Of a DNA stretch of 43,485 nucleotides, positions 1 through 9,067 are shown in pieces. The notes beneath the pieces were generated by a model, which had not been told where the DNA came from, did no database searches, and saw only the letters and a list, made by a program, of their open reading frames with translations. Source of the stretch: Candidatus Palauibacter poriticola (GTDB lineage Bacteria > Gemmatimonadota > Gemmatimonadetes > Palauibacterales > Palauibacteraceae); assembly GCA_012270965.1 (NCBI GenBank), contig JAAXHJ010000087.1, positions 1 to 43,485 on the forward strand, given 5' to 3'. Made by a program: the position numbers and the translations under genes. Each line of letters starts with the position of its first letter. Within the stretch, counting starts at the first letter, position 1.

Positions 1-519
1 CAGAACCCGATCGAGCAGGAGGGGACGTATCCGCTCCCCGAGGCGCAGGTGGACCGCTTCATGCTCAAGCTCTCCATCGGATATCCCGACAAGGAGGAAG
101 AGCTGGAGATCATGCGGCGCATGGGCGTCGGATCCGCGCCCGAGCCGCAGACGGTCGTTACGCCGGACGAGATCCTCAGGGCGCGCGGCGCCGTCGACCT
201 CATCTACATGGACCCGCAGGTCGAGCGGTATATCGTGGAACTGGTCTTCGCTTCGCGCCGGCCGGCCGACCACGAACTTGACGACCTCGCCGACCTCATC
301 GCCTACGGCGCCTCGCCGAGAGCGAGCATCTGCCTGGCGCGCACGGCGCGGGCACACGCCTTCCTGCGGCACCGCGGTTATGTGACGCCGGAGGATGTGC
401 GCTCCGTCGCCCTCGATGTCCTGCGGCACCGCGTCCTCGTCACCTACGAGGCCGAGGCCGAGGAAGTCACGAGCGAAGACGTCGTGAACCGGATCCTCGA
501 CAGCGTCGAGGTTCCGTAG
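1..519 (+). CDS. MoxR-family AAA+ ATPase, C-terminal part (5' end outside window)
   Basis: The frame is open from base 1 and ends with TAG at 517-519, so only the C-terminal part is present. It opens with the MoxR hallmark around the sensor region ([16 protein letters not shown], then VDRFM) and continues through the helical lid domain. The Walker A and B motifs must lie upstream of the window. MoxR ATPases are chaperone-like AAA+ proteins that act with VWA-domain partners. A DUF58 protein and two VWA proteins follow directly, which is the classic MoxR-Bat arrangement. The gap to the next gene is 28 bases, consistent with one operon. The family call is secure; the specific client is not known. 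Confidence 0.93.
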   Translation, partial: QNPIEQEGTYPLPEAQVDRFMLKLSIGYPDKEEELEIMRRMGVGSAPEPQTVVTPDEILRARGAVDLIYMDPQVERYIVELVFASRRPADHELDDLADLIAYGASPRASICLARTARAHAFLRHRGYVTPEDVRSVALDVLRHRVLVTYEAEAEEVTSEDVVNRILDSVEVP

Positions 520-547
520 GCGTTCGGGAAGCCGGGGGGATCGAGGG

Positions 548-1423
548 ATGATTCCGCGGGAGATTCTCCGGAAGGTCCGCCGCATCGAGATCACGACGCG
601 GGGGCTCGTGGACCAGGTGTTCTCCGGCGAATACCACTCGGTGTTCAAGGGGCGCGGCATCAACTTCGCCGAGGTCCGCGAGTACGATTACGGTGATGAC
701 ATCCGCACGATCGACTGGAACGTCACCGCCCGCACCGGAACGCCCCACGTCAAGATCTTCGAGGAAGAGCGCGAACTCACGGTGATGCTCCTCGTCGACG
801 TGAGCGCGTCCGGAGACTTCGGGACCCGGGAGCGCATGAAGGGCGACCTCGCCGTCGAGGTCTGCTCCCTGCTCGCCTTCAGCGCGATCAAGAACAACGA
901 CAAGGTCGGGCTCATCATCTTCAGCGACCGCATCGAGAAGTTCGTTCCCCCGCGGAAGGGCCGGCGGCACGTGCTGCGCGTGCTGCGCGAGATGCTCTAC
1001 CACGAACCCGCGGGCCGGACGACGGATCTCGGCGCGGCACTCGAGCACCTCTCGCGCATCATCCGGCGGCGGGCCGTGGTCTTCGTCGTCTCCGACTTCA
1101 TCTCCAGGCCCTTCGAGAAGGCGCTCGGGGTCGCGGCCCGGCGGCACGACGTCGTCGCCCTCCGCGTGAGAGACCGGCGGGAGTCGGAGCTGCCGCCGAT
1201 CGGACTCGTCGAACTCGAGGACGCGGAGACGGGAGAACGGCTCGTCGTCGACACCTCGAACCGAGATTTCCGCGCCGCGTTCGCGAGCCGCGGAGAGGAG
1301 GCGCGGGCGGGACAGGACCGGACCTTCCGGCGCAGCAGGGTCGACGTGGTGGACCTTAGTCCCGGGCGCCCCTACCTGCGGCCGCTGAAGCGCTTCTTCG
1401 AGGAACGGGGACGGCGCATATGA
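548..1423 (+). CDS. DUF58 domain protein (VWA-like MoxR partner)
   Basis: This 291-residue protein carries the DUF58 signature REYDYGDDIRTIDW at about residues 44-57, followed by a degenerate VWA fold. The MIDAS-like DVSAS at about 84-88 would bind a divalent metal. DUF58 proteins sit next to MoxR ATPases and are thought to couple the ATPase to envelope or maturation processes; their biochemical role is not established. No membrane segment is visible, so it is probably cytosolic. The ATG at 548 follows a G-rich stretch (GGGGG, GAGGG), and its TGA overlaps the start of the next gene as ATGA, which indicates translational coupling. Length is normal for the family. Confidence 0.92.
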   Translation: MIPREILRKVRRIEITTRGLVDQVFSGEYHSVFKGRGINFAEVREYDYGDDIRTIDWNVTARTGTPHVKIFEEERELTVMLLVDVSASGDFGTRERMKGDLAVEVCSLLAFSAIKNNDKVGLIIFSDRIEKFVPPRKGRRHVLRVLREMLYHEPAGRTTDLGAALEHLSRIIRRRAVVFVVSDFISRPFEKALGVAARRHDVVALRVRDRRESELPPIGLVELEDAETGERLVVDTSNRDFRAAFASRGEEARAGQDRTFRRSRVDVVDLSPGRPYLRPLKRFFEERGRRI

Positions 1424-2532
1424 GTCGCGGATCGGGGCGCGGGAACAGGGGGGCCGCGATCATGGGCCTCCTGTTGGCGTGCGGGGCGCTCGGCGCGGGC
1501 GGAGACCTCCGGGGGCAGTCGCCGCGGGTCTCCATCGAGCCCGACACGACGGAGATCCACGTGGGCGATCCGCTTGCGCTGCGGCTCTCCGTCGAGCACC
1601 CGGCGGATCTCGCCGTGCGCTGGCCCGATTCCCTCTCGCTGGGACCCTTCGAGGCGCTGGCGCTCGAGGTGGGCCCCTCCGAAGCCTCGCCGGACGGCAC
1701 CCGGAGCACGGCCGTGCTGCACGTGACCGCGTTCGAACTCGGGGAACTCGAGATCCCGTCGCTGACTCTCGAACTCACGGACGGAGGTGCCGAGACGGCC
1801 ACCGTCGCCACGGATCCGGTGGTCATCGGCGTCACGACGGTCGGGCTCGACGAGGGAGGGGACATCCGCGACGTGAAGGGCCCGCGCGCGATCGCGCGCA
1901 ACTGGCTGCTCCTGTGGCCGTGGTTCCTGCTCGCCGCAGCCCTCGCGGGGGCCGCGTACTGGTGGGGGCGCCGGCGGGACCGCGGCTCCGGCCGGATCCG
2001 CTCCCGGCCACCGGTCCCGGCCCGGCCGGCGCACGAGATCGCGCTCGAGGCGTTAGACCGGCTCGAGGCGTCCGCTCTTCTGGAGCGCGGCGAGGTCAAG
2101 CCGTACCACGTCGAGGTGTCCCGGATCATCCGCTTGTACGTCGAGGGACGCTACCGGATCTGGGCTCTGGAGATGATCACGCCGGACGTGATCTCGAGCT
2201 TGGGGCATGCCGGTGTGGATCCCGGGATTCGAACAGCCTTCGAGCGCTTCCTGGACGCCTGCGACCTCGTGAAGTTCGCGAAGTTGCGGCCGGATGACGC
2301 GGCGTGCCGGAACCTTCTCGCCGACGCGCGCGCCCTGGTGGAGCGGACGAAGTTCGTGCCCCCGCCACCCGTCGCGACCGCGGACGACGGAGCCGATGCG
2401 ACGGCGGACGACGGAGCCGAAGCGAGCGAGGCCGACGGAACCGGAGCGACTGCGGCTGACGGAGCCGGAGCGACCGCGGGAGGCGGAGCCGATACGACGG
2501 CGGCCGACCGGATCGAGGCGGCGGGCCCATGA
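1420..2532 (+). CDS. BatD-like membrane protein of the Bat operon
   Basis: This 370-residue protein has an N-terminal hydrophobic signal (residues about 13-28) and a beta-rich periplasmic region that begins RVSIEPDTTEIHVGDPL and resembles the repeats of BatD. One transmembrane helix follows at about 163-182 (LLLWPWFLLAAALAGAAYWW). The cytoplasmic helical part contains the segment VEVSRIIRLYVEGRYRIW, similar to the cytoplasmic region of DUF4381/BatD-type proteins. The last 50 residues are an Ala/Asp/Gly-rich tail made of six 8-residue repeats, probably a recent addition. It is coupled on both sides by ATGA overlaps to DUF58 and batA. The role is inferred from context: an envelope partner of the MoxR/Bat complex. 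Confidence 0.8.
   Translation: MSRGSGRGNRGAAIMGLLLACGALGAGGDLRGQSPRVSIEPDTTEIHVGDPLALRLSVEHPADLAVRWPDSLSLGPFEALALEVGPSEASPDGTRSTAVLHVTAFELGELEIPSLTLELTDGGAETATVATDPVVIGVTTVGLDEGGDIRDVKGPRAIARNWLLLWPWFLLAAALAGAAYWWGRRRDRGSGRIRSRPPVPARPAHEIALEALDRLEASALLERGEVKPYHVEVSRIIRLYVEGRYRIWALEMITPDVISSLGHAGVDPGIRTAFERFLDACDLVKFAKLRPDDAACRNLLADARALVERTKFVPPPPVATADDGADATADDGAEASEADGTGATAADGAGATAGGGADTTAADRIEAAGP
2374..2517 (+). repeat. Six 24-bp tandem repeats encoding the C-terminal tail of the BatD-like gene
   Basis: Six in-frame units of exactly 24 bp give peptides such as ATADDGAD, ATADDGAE, ATAADGAG and ATAGGGAD. The first two units differ at only two or three bases and later ones diverge. The repeat ends 15 bases before the stop codon, and batA starts inside that end. 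The unit is a multiple of three, so copy-number change would keep the frame. Confidence 0.85.
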
Positions 2533-3524
2533 TCCACCGGTTCGCGGACCCCGCCTTTCTCCTGCTCCTGCTTCTCCTCGTCCCGGCGCTTGCGTACCGG
2601 CGTTTGGCGAAGGGAGGGCGCAAGGCCGGCACCCTGCGCTACCCCGATCTCGCACTCCTCCGCAACGCGGGGGCCGAGCGCACCGGCCGCCTGCGCCATG
2701 TGCCGCTGGCGCTCCGACTTCTCGCCCTTAGCGCGCTCATCGTCGCCTTCGCCCGCCCCCAGTCCGCCTCGACGAGCGAGGACGTGTCGACCGAGGGCGT
2801 CGACATCGTCATGGCCCTCGACATCTCCAGTTCCATGCTCGCGCAGGATCTGGCGCCCAACCGGCTGGAGGCCGCCAAGGAGGTGGCGGCGGACTTCGTC
2901 GAGCGCCGGCGCAACGACCGCATCGGACTCGTCGTGTTCGCGGGCCAGGCGTTCACCCAGGCCCCGCTCACGATCGATCACCCTGCCGTCTCGGCCGTCA
3001 TGGCCGAACTGGAGGTGGGGATGGTCGAGGACGGGACCGCGATCGGACTCGGACTCGCGACCGCGCTCAAGCGTCTCGAGTCCAGCCAGGCCGAATCGCG
3101 GATCATCGTGCTCCTCACCGACGGCCGGAACAACCGCGGCGAGATCGATCCGGCGACCGCCGCCCGGATGGCCCGGGCGCTGGGCGTCAAGGTCTATACG
3201 ATCGGGGCCGGTTCGCGGGGGACGGCCCCGGTTCCGGTCGATGATCCGGTCTTCGGGCGGCGCCTCGTCTCGATTCCGGTGGACGTCGACGAACCGACCC
3301 TCACGGAGGTCGCCGAGGTCACCGGAGGCCGTTACTTCCGGGCCACGGACCGCGAGAGTCTCGAACGCATCTACGAGGAGATCGACGCCCTCGAGACGAC
3401 CGAGATCGACGTGCGGAGCTTCACGCGGTACGGCGAACTCTTCCACTTCCCGCTCGCGGCGGGACTCGGACTGCTGCTGCTCGAGATCGGGCTCGCGCAG
3501 ACGGTCCTGCGAAGACTGCCGTAG
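2529..3524 (+). CDS. batA: BatA, membrane-anchored VWA protein
   Basis: The protein has 331 residues. Two N-terminal hydrophobic helices (about 9-22 and 58-75) precede a VWA domain with a complete MIDAS start, DISSSM at 98-103, and the conserved LLTDGRNNRG at about 196-205. A C-terminal hydrophobic helix near 308-325 completes the usual TM-VWA-TM layout of BatA/BatB. In Bacteroides the Bat (Bacteroides aerotolerance) proteins affect oxygen tolerance, and related operons act in envelope stress; the mechanism is unresolved. The ATG overlaps the preceding TGA. batB follows after an 18-base gap containing GGGGGCGAG. Confidence 0.93.
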   Translation: MIHRFADPAFLLLLLLLVPALAYRRLAKGGRKAGTLRYPDLALLRNAGAERTGRLRHVPLALRLLALSALIVAFARPQSASTSEDVSTEGVDIVMALDISSSMLAQDLAPNRLEAAKEVAADFVERRRNDRIGLVVFAGQAFTQAPLTIDHPAVSAVMAELEVGMVEDGTAIGLGLATALKRLESSQAESRIIVLLTDGRNNRGEIDPATAARMARALGVKVYTIGAGSRGTAPVPVDDPVFGRRLVSIPVDVDEPTLTEVAEVTGGRYFRATDRESLERIYEEIDALETTEIDVRSFTRYGELFHFPLAAGLGLLLLEIGLAQTVLRRLP

Positions 3525-3542
3525 CGCGGCGGGGGCGAGATC

Positions 3543-4574
3543 GTGTTTCGGTTCGCGTTCGTCGCGGCGCTCTTCGGACTGGCGCTCATCCCGCTCGCCG
3601 CCGGACTGATGTGGCGCGGCGCGGCGCACCGCCGCCGGGCGCTGGCACGCTTCGGCGATCTCGCGCTCGTCCGCCAGTTGAGCCGCAGCGTGAACCCGCG
3701 GGCCCGCGCCTGGAAGGCCGTTGGACTCCTCGCCGTACTCGGACTCTCCGTGGTCGCCATGGCCCGCCCGCAGTTCGGCTCGCGCGTGGAGACCGTCCGC
3801 CGCGAGGGGATGGACATCGTCGTCGCCCTCGACCTTTCCACCTCGATGCTGGCGGAGGACCTCGCTCCCAATCGCCTGCAGCGCTCGAAGCTCGAAATCC
3901 AGCGCCTCATCGAGCGGCTGGATGGGGACCGCGTCGGCCTCATCGCCTTTGCCGGCCAAGCCTTCGTCCAGAGCCCGCTGACCTCGGACTACGGGGCCGC
4001 GCGCCTCTTCCTCAACGCGATGGACACGGACCTCGTGCCCGTGCAGGGGACGGACCTCGGGGCCGCGCTCGAACTCGCGCTCGACGCCTTCTCCAACGCA
4101 CCGGTGGAGGAGCGCATCATCATCGTCGTCACCGACGGAGAAGACCACGAGGGGGGCATCGAGCCGGCCGTGGACCGCGCGCTGGAGGCGGGGGTTACCA
4201 TCCATACGGTCGGCGTGGGGTCGACGGACGGCGTCCCGATTCCCGAGTACGACGCGGCGGGCCGGCCGGCCGGGTACAAGCGCGACGAGGCGGGGGCCGT
4301 CGTCACGACCCGCCTCGACGAGACAACCTTGAGAGGGATCGCGACGCGAACGGGCGGACAGCTCTACCGCAGCACCCCCGAAGCGAGCGAGCTGACGGCG
4401 CTCATCGAGGAGGTGGCGGAGCTGGGCGGACGGGAGATCGACGCGCGCGAGGTCACCCAGTACGAGGAGCAGTTCCAGATATTCCTCGGAGCGGCGATTC
4501 TCCTATTGTTCCTGGAAGGCTTGTGGACGGATCGGAAGAAGACGGCGAGGGTCTGGCGAGGGAGGTTCTCGTGA
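3543..4574 (+). CDS. batB: BatB, membrane-anchored VWA protein
   Basis: This is a paralogue of batA: 343 residues, start GTG. Hydrophobic helices lie at about 5-22 and 58-73. The VWA domain carries MIDAS DLSTSM at 97-102, the marker LIAFAGQAFVQSPLT near 139-153, and VVTDGEDHEGG near 195-205. A C-terminal hydrophobic helix (FLGAAILLLFLEGLW) follows at about 315-329. The GTG is preceded by a G-rich stretch (GGGGGCGAG) at the usual spacing. Its stop overlaps the GTG start of batC as GTGA. It probably acts with BatA as a metal-dependent adhesion-type pair in the inner membrane under MoxR control. Confidence 0.93.
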   Translation: MFRFAFVAALFGLALIPLAAGLMWRGAAHRRRALARFGDLALVRQLSRSVNPRARAWKAVGLLAVLGLSVVAMARPQFGSRVETVRREGMDIVVALDLSTSMLAEDLAPNRLQRSKLEIQRLIERLDGDRVGLIAFAGQAFVQSPLTSDYGAARLFLNAMDTDLVPVQGTDLGAALELALDAFSNAPVEERIIIVVTDGEDHEGGIEPAVDRALEAGVTIHTVGVGSTDGVPIPEYDAAGRPAGYKRDEAGAVVTTRLDETTLRGIATRTGGQLYRSTPEASELTALIEEVAELGGREIDAREVTQYEEQFQIFLGAAILLLFLEGLWTDRKKTARVWRGRFS

Positions 4575-5365
4575 GTACGACGCGCGGCGGTATCGAGCGG
4601 CTGTGGCTCCCCCCCCTCATCGCGATCCTCGCGGCCGCGGCCCCGGCGGAAGTGCGCGCGCAGGCGGGCCGCGCGGAGACGCGCGAGGGGAACCGCCTCT
4701 ATGAGGATGGCCATTTCGCCGAGGCGCACGAGAAGTATCTGGAGGCACTCCTCGAAGCCCCCGACTCCCCCATCATCCGGTTCAACGATGGGAACGCGCT
4801 CTACCAGAGCGAGAACTACGAGGCGGCGCTGGAGTCCTTCCGCGCGGCGGTGGAGAGCGGAGACCCGGAGCTGGCGGCCGCCGCATGGTACAACCTGGGG
4901 AACACGCTCTACCGGCGGGGGGCCCTCCCCGAGAGTCTGGAGGCCTTCAAACAGGCGCTGCGGGCCGACCCGGCGGACGCCGACGCCAAGCACAACCTGG
5001 AGCGCGTGCTCGAACAGATGCAGGAGCAGGAACAGCCGCGGCAGGGCGACGGCGAGAACGACGAGGAGGACGAGGGCGAGCCGCAACCGCAGGGCGGAGA
5101 GCAGAACCGGGATCCCGAGCAGGGCGGAGAGCAGGATCCGCAGGATCAACCCCCACAGGACCGGAACCAAGACCCGCGGAACCCGCAGGATCCCGAGCAG
5201 AATCCGGACGACTCGGAACCGCCGCCGCGGGAGGAAACGCCGCCGGGCGAGATGACGAGAGAAGAGGCTGAGCGGCTGCTGGACGCGATCCGGGAAGATC
5301 AGGACGAAGTGAACCGCCAGCCGCGCACGCCGATGCGCGGTACAAGGCCGCGCCGGGACTGGTGA
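4571..5365 (+). CDS. batC: BatC, exported TPR protein with acidic tail
   Basis: The start is the GTG at 4571, which overlaps the batB stop, giving 264 residues. An upstream continuation of this frame is only a shadow of batB. A signal peptide (LWLPPLIAILAAAAPAEVRAQA) is followed by about three TPR units at roughly residues 35-145 (for example YNLGNTLYRRGALPESLEAF). A long low-complexity region rich in Gln, Glu, Asp and Pro follows from about 150 to 230. TPR plus an acidic Q/P-rich C-terminus is typical of BatC. It should be a periplasmic scaffold for the Bat complex. The stop overlaps the batD start. Confidence 0.88.
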   Translation: MSTTRGGIERLWLPPLIAILAAAAPAEVRAQAGRAETREGNRLYEDGHFAEAHEKYLEALLEAPDSPIIRFNDGNALYQSENYEAALESFRAAVESGDPELAAAAWYNLGNTLYRRGALPESLEAFKQALRADPADADAKHNLERVLEQMQEQEQPRQGDGENDEEDEGEPQPQGGEQNRDPEQGGEQDPQDQPPQDRNQDPRNPQDPEQNPDDSEPPPREETPPGEMTREEAERLLDAIREDQDEVNRQPRTPMRGTRPRRDW

Positions 5366-7272
5366 TGCGACGCCTTCGACTCCCGGCCCGCCGCGGGTGC
5401 CCGACCCGCCGCGGGTGCCCGGCCCGCCGCGGGTGCCCGGCCCCGGTCGCCGCGCTCGGCTGGCTCGTGGGTTGCCTCCTCGCCCCGGGGACGCTTTCGG
5501 GGCAGGAGGTCGCGGCCTCGGCCCACCTCGACCGCGGAGAGGTCGGCGTGGGGCAGACCTTCACGCTCAACGTCGTCTTGGAAGGCGTCCAGCGCTTCGA
5601 CCGGGATCCGGTCCTTCCCGACATGGGCGCCTTCGCCGCCTTCCTGAGCAGCGGGACGCAAACCTCGATCCGGATCGTGGACGGTCGGACGACGGCCTCG
5701 CTCGCGGTGCAGTACCGTTTCCAAGCGACGACGGAGGGGGCGTTCGAGATCGGCCCGGTGACGGTCGAGGCGGGCGGAGAGACGCTGACGACGGAGCCGC
5801 TGAGCCTGCGCGTGTCGTCGGCCCCCCAGCCGGCGCCGGGAACGCGGGGAGAGCGCGCCGGCCAGCGCTCCGATCCCGGAACCATCGGCCCGGACGACCT
5901 CTTCGTCGTGGCCGAGCCGGGCAAGCGCCGCTTACGGGAGAACGAGCCGGTCATCGTCGAATACCGACTGTTCACGCGCGTCAACGTGAGTTCGTATGGG
6001 GTCACGCGACTCCCCGGCACGGCGGGCTTCTGGGTCGAAGAGTTCGAACTCCCGCCACAGCCGCGGGTCGAGCAGGTCGTGCGAGACGGGGTCGCCTACG
6101 CCACCGCGGTGATCCGGAAGGTCGCGCTGTACCCGACGGGGCCGGGCACGAAGACGCTCGAACCGCTCGCGATCGAGGCGCAGGTCCGCGTGCAGCGGCG
6201 TTCGCGCGATCCCTTCGACGACGTGTTCGGAGGGTTGTTCAACCGGAGTTCCCTGTTCGGAGATGTCGTGACGGCGGGTGCCGCCTCCCGTCCGGTCGAG
6301 CTCGAAGTGCTCCCCCTTCCCGGCGAGGGCCGGCCCGCGGACTTCTCGGGACTCGTGGGGGAGCTGACGGTCGGAAGCGCCGTCGACCGCGACAGTCTGG
6401 CCGCGAACGAGGCGGTCACGTTACGCGTGGAAGTGTCGGGTTCCGGTAACCTGAAGGCGCTGGCGCCGCCGGAACTCGCCTTTCCGCCGACCGTGGAGGC
6501 CTTCCCGCCCGAGGTGTCGGATCGTCTGCGCACCACCGACGAGGGGGTCTCGGGGACGCGGACCTGGGAATACGTCCTCATCCCCCGGGCGCCGGGGATG
6601 CTCACGATACCCGGCGTGGACCTGGGGTACTACGACATCGCGGAGGACCGGTACGAGATCGCGTCCGCGGCGCCGGTCGAGTTGCGGGTCACGGGGCGGG
6701 CGGTCGAGGACGCCCTGCCCGGAGCACGCGCGCGTGGCTCCGTCGAGGCGCCGCGCTCGGACATCCGCTTCATCCGAATCGATACGCCGCGCTTCCGCCG
6801 CCGGGGTGAGACGCTCCTCGACCAGGCATGGTTCTGGATCGTCGCGCTTGCGCCCGTCGGCATGGTCGCGGGCGCGGCCGGGCTGCGCCGACGCCGCGAC
6901 CGGCTCGCCGGCGACCAGGCCTACGCCCGCGACCGCCGGGCCGCCCGCGTGGCGAAGAAGCGCCTCGCCCGGGCCGCCGGGCTCGCGGGAGGCGACGATG
7001 CGCGGGCCTTCTACGCCGAGACTGCCCAGGCGCTGGAGGGGTTCGTCGCCGACAAGCTCGACACCTCCGCCGCCGGCATGATCCGCGACGACCTCCGCGC
7101 CGCTCTGCTCCGCCGGGGCGCCCGCGAGCCCACCATCGAGGAGTACTTCGCCCTACTCGAAGCCTGCGACCGGCAGCGGTTCGCCCCGGTCGGGGCCGAG
7201 ATCGAAGAACGCAAGGCCTCCCTTGCCCAGGCCGAGTCCGTGCTCTCCGCCCTTGCGGGAGAACTCCGCTGA
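5365..7272 (+). CDS. batD: BatD, exported beta-domain protein with C-terminal TM helix
   Basis: The protein has about 635 residues from the ATG at 5365; an in-frame GTG at 5362 would add one residue. After a repeat-derived basic N-terminus, a hydrophobic signal (VAALGWLVGCLLAPGTLSG) leads into the BatD oxygen-tolerance family region. This contains several immunoglobulin-like beta modules, starting at ASAHLDRGEVGVGQTFTL. One membrane helix (AWFWIVALAPVGMVAGAAG) lies near residues 487-505, followed by a cytoplasmic helical tail of about 130 residues. It is coupled to batC upstream and to batE downstream (ATG inside the TGATG junction). The family call is firm; the exact role in aerotolerance or envelope maintenance is unknown. 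Confidence 0.9.
   Translation: MRRLRLPARRGCPTRRGCPARRGCPAPVAALGWLVGCLLAPGTLSGQEVAASAHLDRGEVGVGQTFTLNVVLEGVQRFDRDPVLPDMGAFAAFLSSGTQTSIRIVDGRTTASLAVQYRFQATTEGAFEIGPVTVEAGGETLTTEPLSLRVSSAPQPAPGTRGERAGQRSDPGTIGPDDLFVVAEPGKRRLRENEPVIVEYRLFTRVNVSSYGVTRLPGTAGFWVEEFELPPQPRVEQVVRDGVAYATAVIRKVALYPTGPGTKTLEPLAIEAQVRVQRRSRDPFDDVFGGLFNRSSLFGDVVTAGAASRPVELEVLPLPGEGRPADFSGLVGELTVGSAVDRDSLAANEAVTLRVEVSGSGNLKALAPPELAFPPTVEAFPPEVSDRLRTTDEGVSGTRTWEYVLIPRAPGMLTIPGVDLGYYDIAEDRYEIASAAPVELRVTGRAVEDALPGARARGSVEAPRSDIRFIRIDTPRFRRRGETLLDQAWFWIVALAPVGMVAGAAGLRRRRDRLAGDQAYARDRRAARVAKKRLARAAGLAGGDDARAFYAETAQALEGFVADKLDTSAAGMIRDDLRAALLRRGAREPTIEEYFALLEACDRQRFAPVGAEIEERKASLAQAESVLSALAGELR
5383..5436 (+). repeat. Three 18-bp tandem repeats in the batD signal region
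   Basis: Three near-identical 18-bp units with the core CCGCCGCGGGTGC encode ARRGCP/TRRGCP repeats directly after the start of batD. One base differs in the middle unit. They lengthen the positively charged n-region of the signal peptide. Confidence 0.85.
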
Positions 7273-8285
7273 TGGCGCGCCGAGTCGTCGGGCCTCGACC
7301 GCGGGCTGGCCGTCGTCGGGCGTTTCGACGAGGGCTGGCCGTCGTCGGGCGTTCGACGCGGGCTGCTAGTCGCCGGGGGCGTCGACGCGGGCTGGCCGTC
7401 CCCGGGCGTCAACGCGGGCTGGCCGTCCCCAAGTGCCGACGCGGGCTGGCCGTCGCCGGGCTTCCGGCCGTGGCACTCGCTCTGGCTCCGACGGCCCCTC
7501 CCGCCTCGGCGACCCGACTCGCCGCCCCGCAGGAGGCCGCGCCCGCTTCGGCGACCGGACTCGCAATTCCTCGGGAAGCCGCGCCCGCCCCAAGCCCAGC
7601 CGATCGGTTCCAGGCGGGGAACCATCTCTATCAGGCCGGAGACCATGAGGGCGCCCTCGATGCGTACCTCGGACTCTACGAGGACGGGTTCGAGAGCGGC
7701 GAACTCCACTACAACATCGGCAACGCCTACTTCAGGCTGGAGGAACTGGGACGGGCGATCCTCTTCTACGAGCGCGCCAGGGTCGCACTTCCACGCGACG
7801 AGAGCGTGCGCACCAACCTTGAACTCGCGCGCTCCCTGACCGCCGACCAGATCACGCCGCTCCCCGGATTCTGGGTGCCCCGCGTCGTCGGGTGGTCGGT
7901 GCAACTCGTGCCGCGCGGGTGGCTCATCGCGAGCCTCGCGTTGGCCTATCTGGGGCTGGCGTCCATCCTCCTTTACCGACTCCTCTCCGCAGGGCCGCCG
8001 CACTGGACCCGCCACGCCGCCGTCGCAGCCGCCGCGCTCACCCTCATCGTGGGCACGAACCTCCTGATCCGTGAATTCGGGCTTGGGCGCGCGGAGCGCG
8101 GGGTGATCCTGCAGACGGAGGCCGCCGTCCAGAGCGGGCCCTCCGAAGATCCCTCGCTGCAGTTGTTCACCATCCACGAGGGCACCGTCGTTCGTATCGA
8201 TCGCCGCTCGAGCGGGTGGCTCGAGATCGTCCTGGAAGACGGCAAAGTCGGCTGGATACGAGCCGGAGATCTCGAGACGATCTAG
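7272..8285 (+). CDS. batE: BatE-like TPR and SH3 membrane protein
   Basis: From the ATG at 7272, which overlaps the batD stop, the protein has 337 residues. The first 65 are Arg/Gly/Ala-rich and derive from a tandem DNA repeat. A hydrophobic stretch (LPAVALALAPTAPPASA) then looks like the original signal peptide. A TPR block follows at about 110-180 (AGNHLYQAGDHEGALDAYL, then YNIGNAYFRLEELGRAILFY), then two membrane helices at about 215-235 and 245-262. A bacterial SH3 domain closes the protein (VVRIDRRSSGWLEIVLEDGK and WIRAGDLE). TPR-TM-SH3 is the known BatE layout. The true start may lie downstream of the repeat. The stop overlaps a converging gene. Confidence 0.85.
   Translation: MARRVVGPRPRAGRRRAFRRGLAVVGRSTRAASRRGRRRGLAVPGRQRGLAVPKCRRGLAVAGLPAVALALAPTAPPASATRLAAPQEAAPASATGLAIPREAAPAPSPADRFQAGNHLYQAGDHEGALDAYLGLYEDGFESGELHYNIGNAYFRLEELGRAILFYERARVALPRDESVRTNLELARSLTADQITPLPGFWVPRVVGWSVQLVPRGWLIASLALAYLGLASILLYRLLSAGPPHWTRHAAVAAAALTLIVGTNLLIREFGLGRAERGVILQTEAAVQSGPSEDPSLQLFTIHEGTVVRIDRRSSGWLEIVLEDGKVGWIRAGDLETI
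7296..7463 (+). repeat. About six degenerate 27-30 bp tandem repeats at the batE 5' end
   Basis: Units share the core GCGGGCTGGCCGTC and encode RRGLAVVG, RRGLAVPG, RQRGLAVPK and CRRGLAVAG. Most units are 27 bp, and slight length differences occur in the first copies. The array lies between the overlapping ATG and the likely original signal peptide of batE. Confidence 0.8.
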
Positions 8286-8989
8286 GCAGGCGGCGGCAAG
8301 AGCCCCGCCGCGTTCGAGCGGCTCCGCATCACGGCTGAAGGCCGCGCTCCGCGCCCCAGCTCCCGCACCTCCGCCGAGTAGTATGCCCAGAGCAGCCGCG
8401 CCGCCACGCTCCGCCAGGGTCGCCAGCGGCGAGCGATCTCGCGGAGCGTTTTCTCGTCGGGCCGTTCCTCGAGACGGAGCGCGCGTCCAGCCGCGCGTCG
8501 CAGCGCAAGATCGCCCGCCGGAAAGACGTCGCCGTGGCCGGCGCAGAAGAGAAGATAGACCTCGGCCGTCCACACACCGATCCCCTTGAGCGCCGTCATG
8601 GCCGCGATGGCTGCCTCGGCGGGCATGTGGCAGAGCGCTTCCGGATCGAGACTGCCGTTCAGGACGGCCTCCGCCGCGCGTTTCAGCGTCATCTCCTTGG
8701 AACGGGACAGCCCGATTCGTCGGCATTGCGCATCGGAAAGCCCGGCGACCCGCACGGGCTTGCAGCCGGGCGCCTCTTCGAGGAGCCGCCCCCAGATCGC
8801 GGCGGCCGACGCCTTCGAAACCATCTGGGCCACGATGGTCCGGGCAAGACCCTCGAAGCCGGGGGTCCTGCGCCGCAGCGGCACCGGCCCCGCCTTCTCC
8901 ACCACGTCCCCAAGCCGCCCGTCGATCCGCACCAAGGCCTCTAGGCCCTCGGCGATATCGTCCGGCGTTTCGATCGTTCTTCCCCGCAT
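8282..8989 (-). CDS. AlkA-type HhH-GPD DNA glycosylase
   Basis: The protein has 235 residues from the ATG at 8989. The frame stays open further upstream but lacks family similarity there. It has the helix-hairpin-helix LKGIGVWTA at 134-142 and the GPD loop DVFPAGD at 154-160, with Asp160 as the catalytic residue. This is the arrangement of DNA-3-methyladenine glycosylase II, which removes alkylated bases (N3-methyladenine and related) in base excision repair. No 4Fe-4S cysteine cluster is seen, which argues against Nth or MutY. It converges on batE with overlapping stop codons (8282-8285). Downstream of the HhH it is of normal length. Substrate range cannot be read from sequence. Confidence 0.88.
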   Translation of the reverse strand: MRGRTIETPDDIAEGLEALVRIDGRLGDVVEKAGPVPLRRRTPGFEGLARTIVAQMVSKASAAAIWGRLLEEAPGCKPVRVAGLSDAQCRRIGLSRSKEMTLKRAAEAVLNGSLDPEALCHMPAEAAIAAMTALKGIGVWTAEVYLLFCAGHGDVFPAGDLALRRAAGRALRLEERPDEKTLREIARRWRPWRSVAARLLWAYYSAEVRELGRGARPSAVMRSRSNAAGLLPPPA

Positions 8990-9067
8990 TCGTGCCTCCC
9001 CGCGTTCCCTCGGCAACGTTCGACGCGCTCTCTGGCCGATCCCGGTGCTTGGGGTCAGTCTTATCGT

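Noticed and set aside
2151..4205. Long antisense frame opposite the Bat genes
   Set aside because: It spans several gene boundaries on the other strand and has no recognisable motif or ribosome binding site.
7296..7463. Regular repeats as a possible CRISPR array
   Set aside because: The units are directly adjacent with no unique spacers, and they are translated in frame as part of batE.
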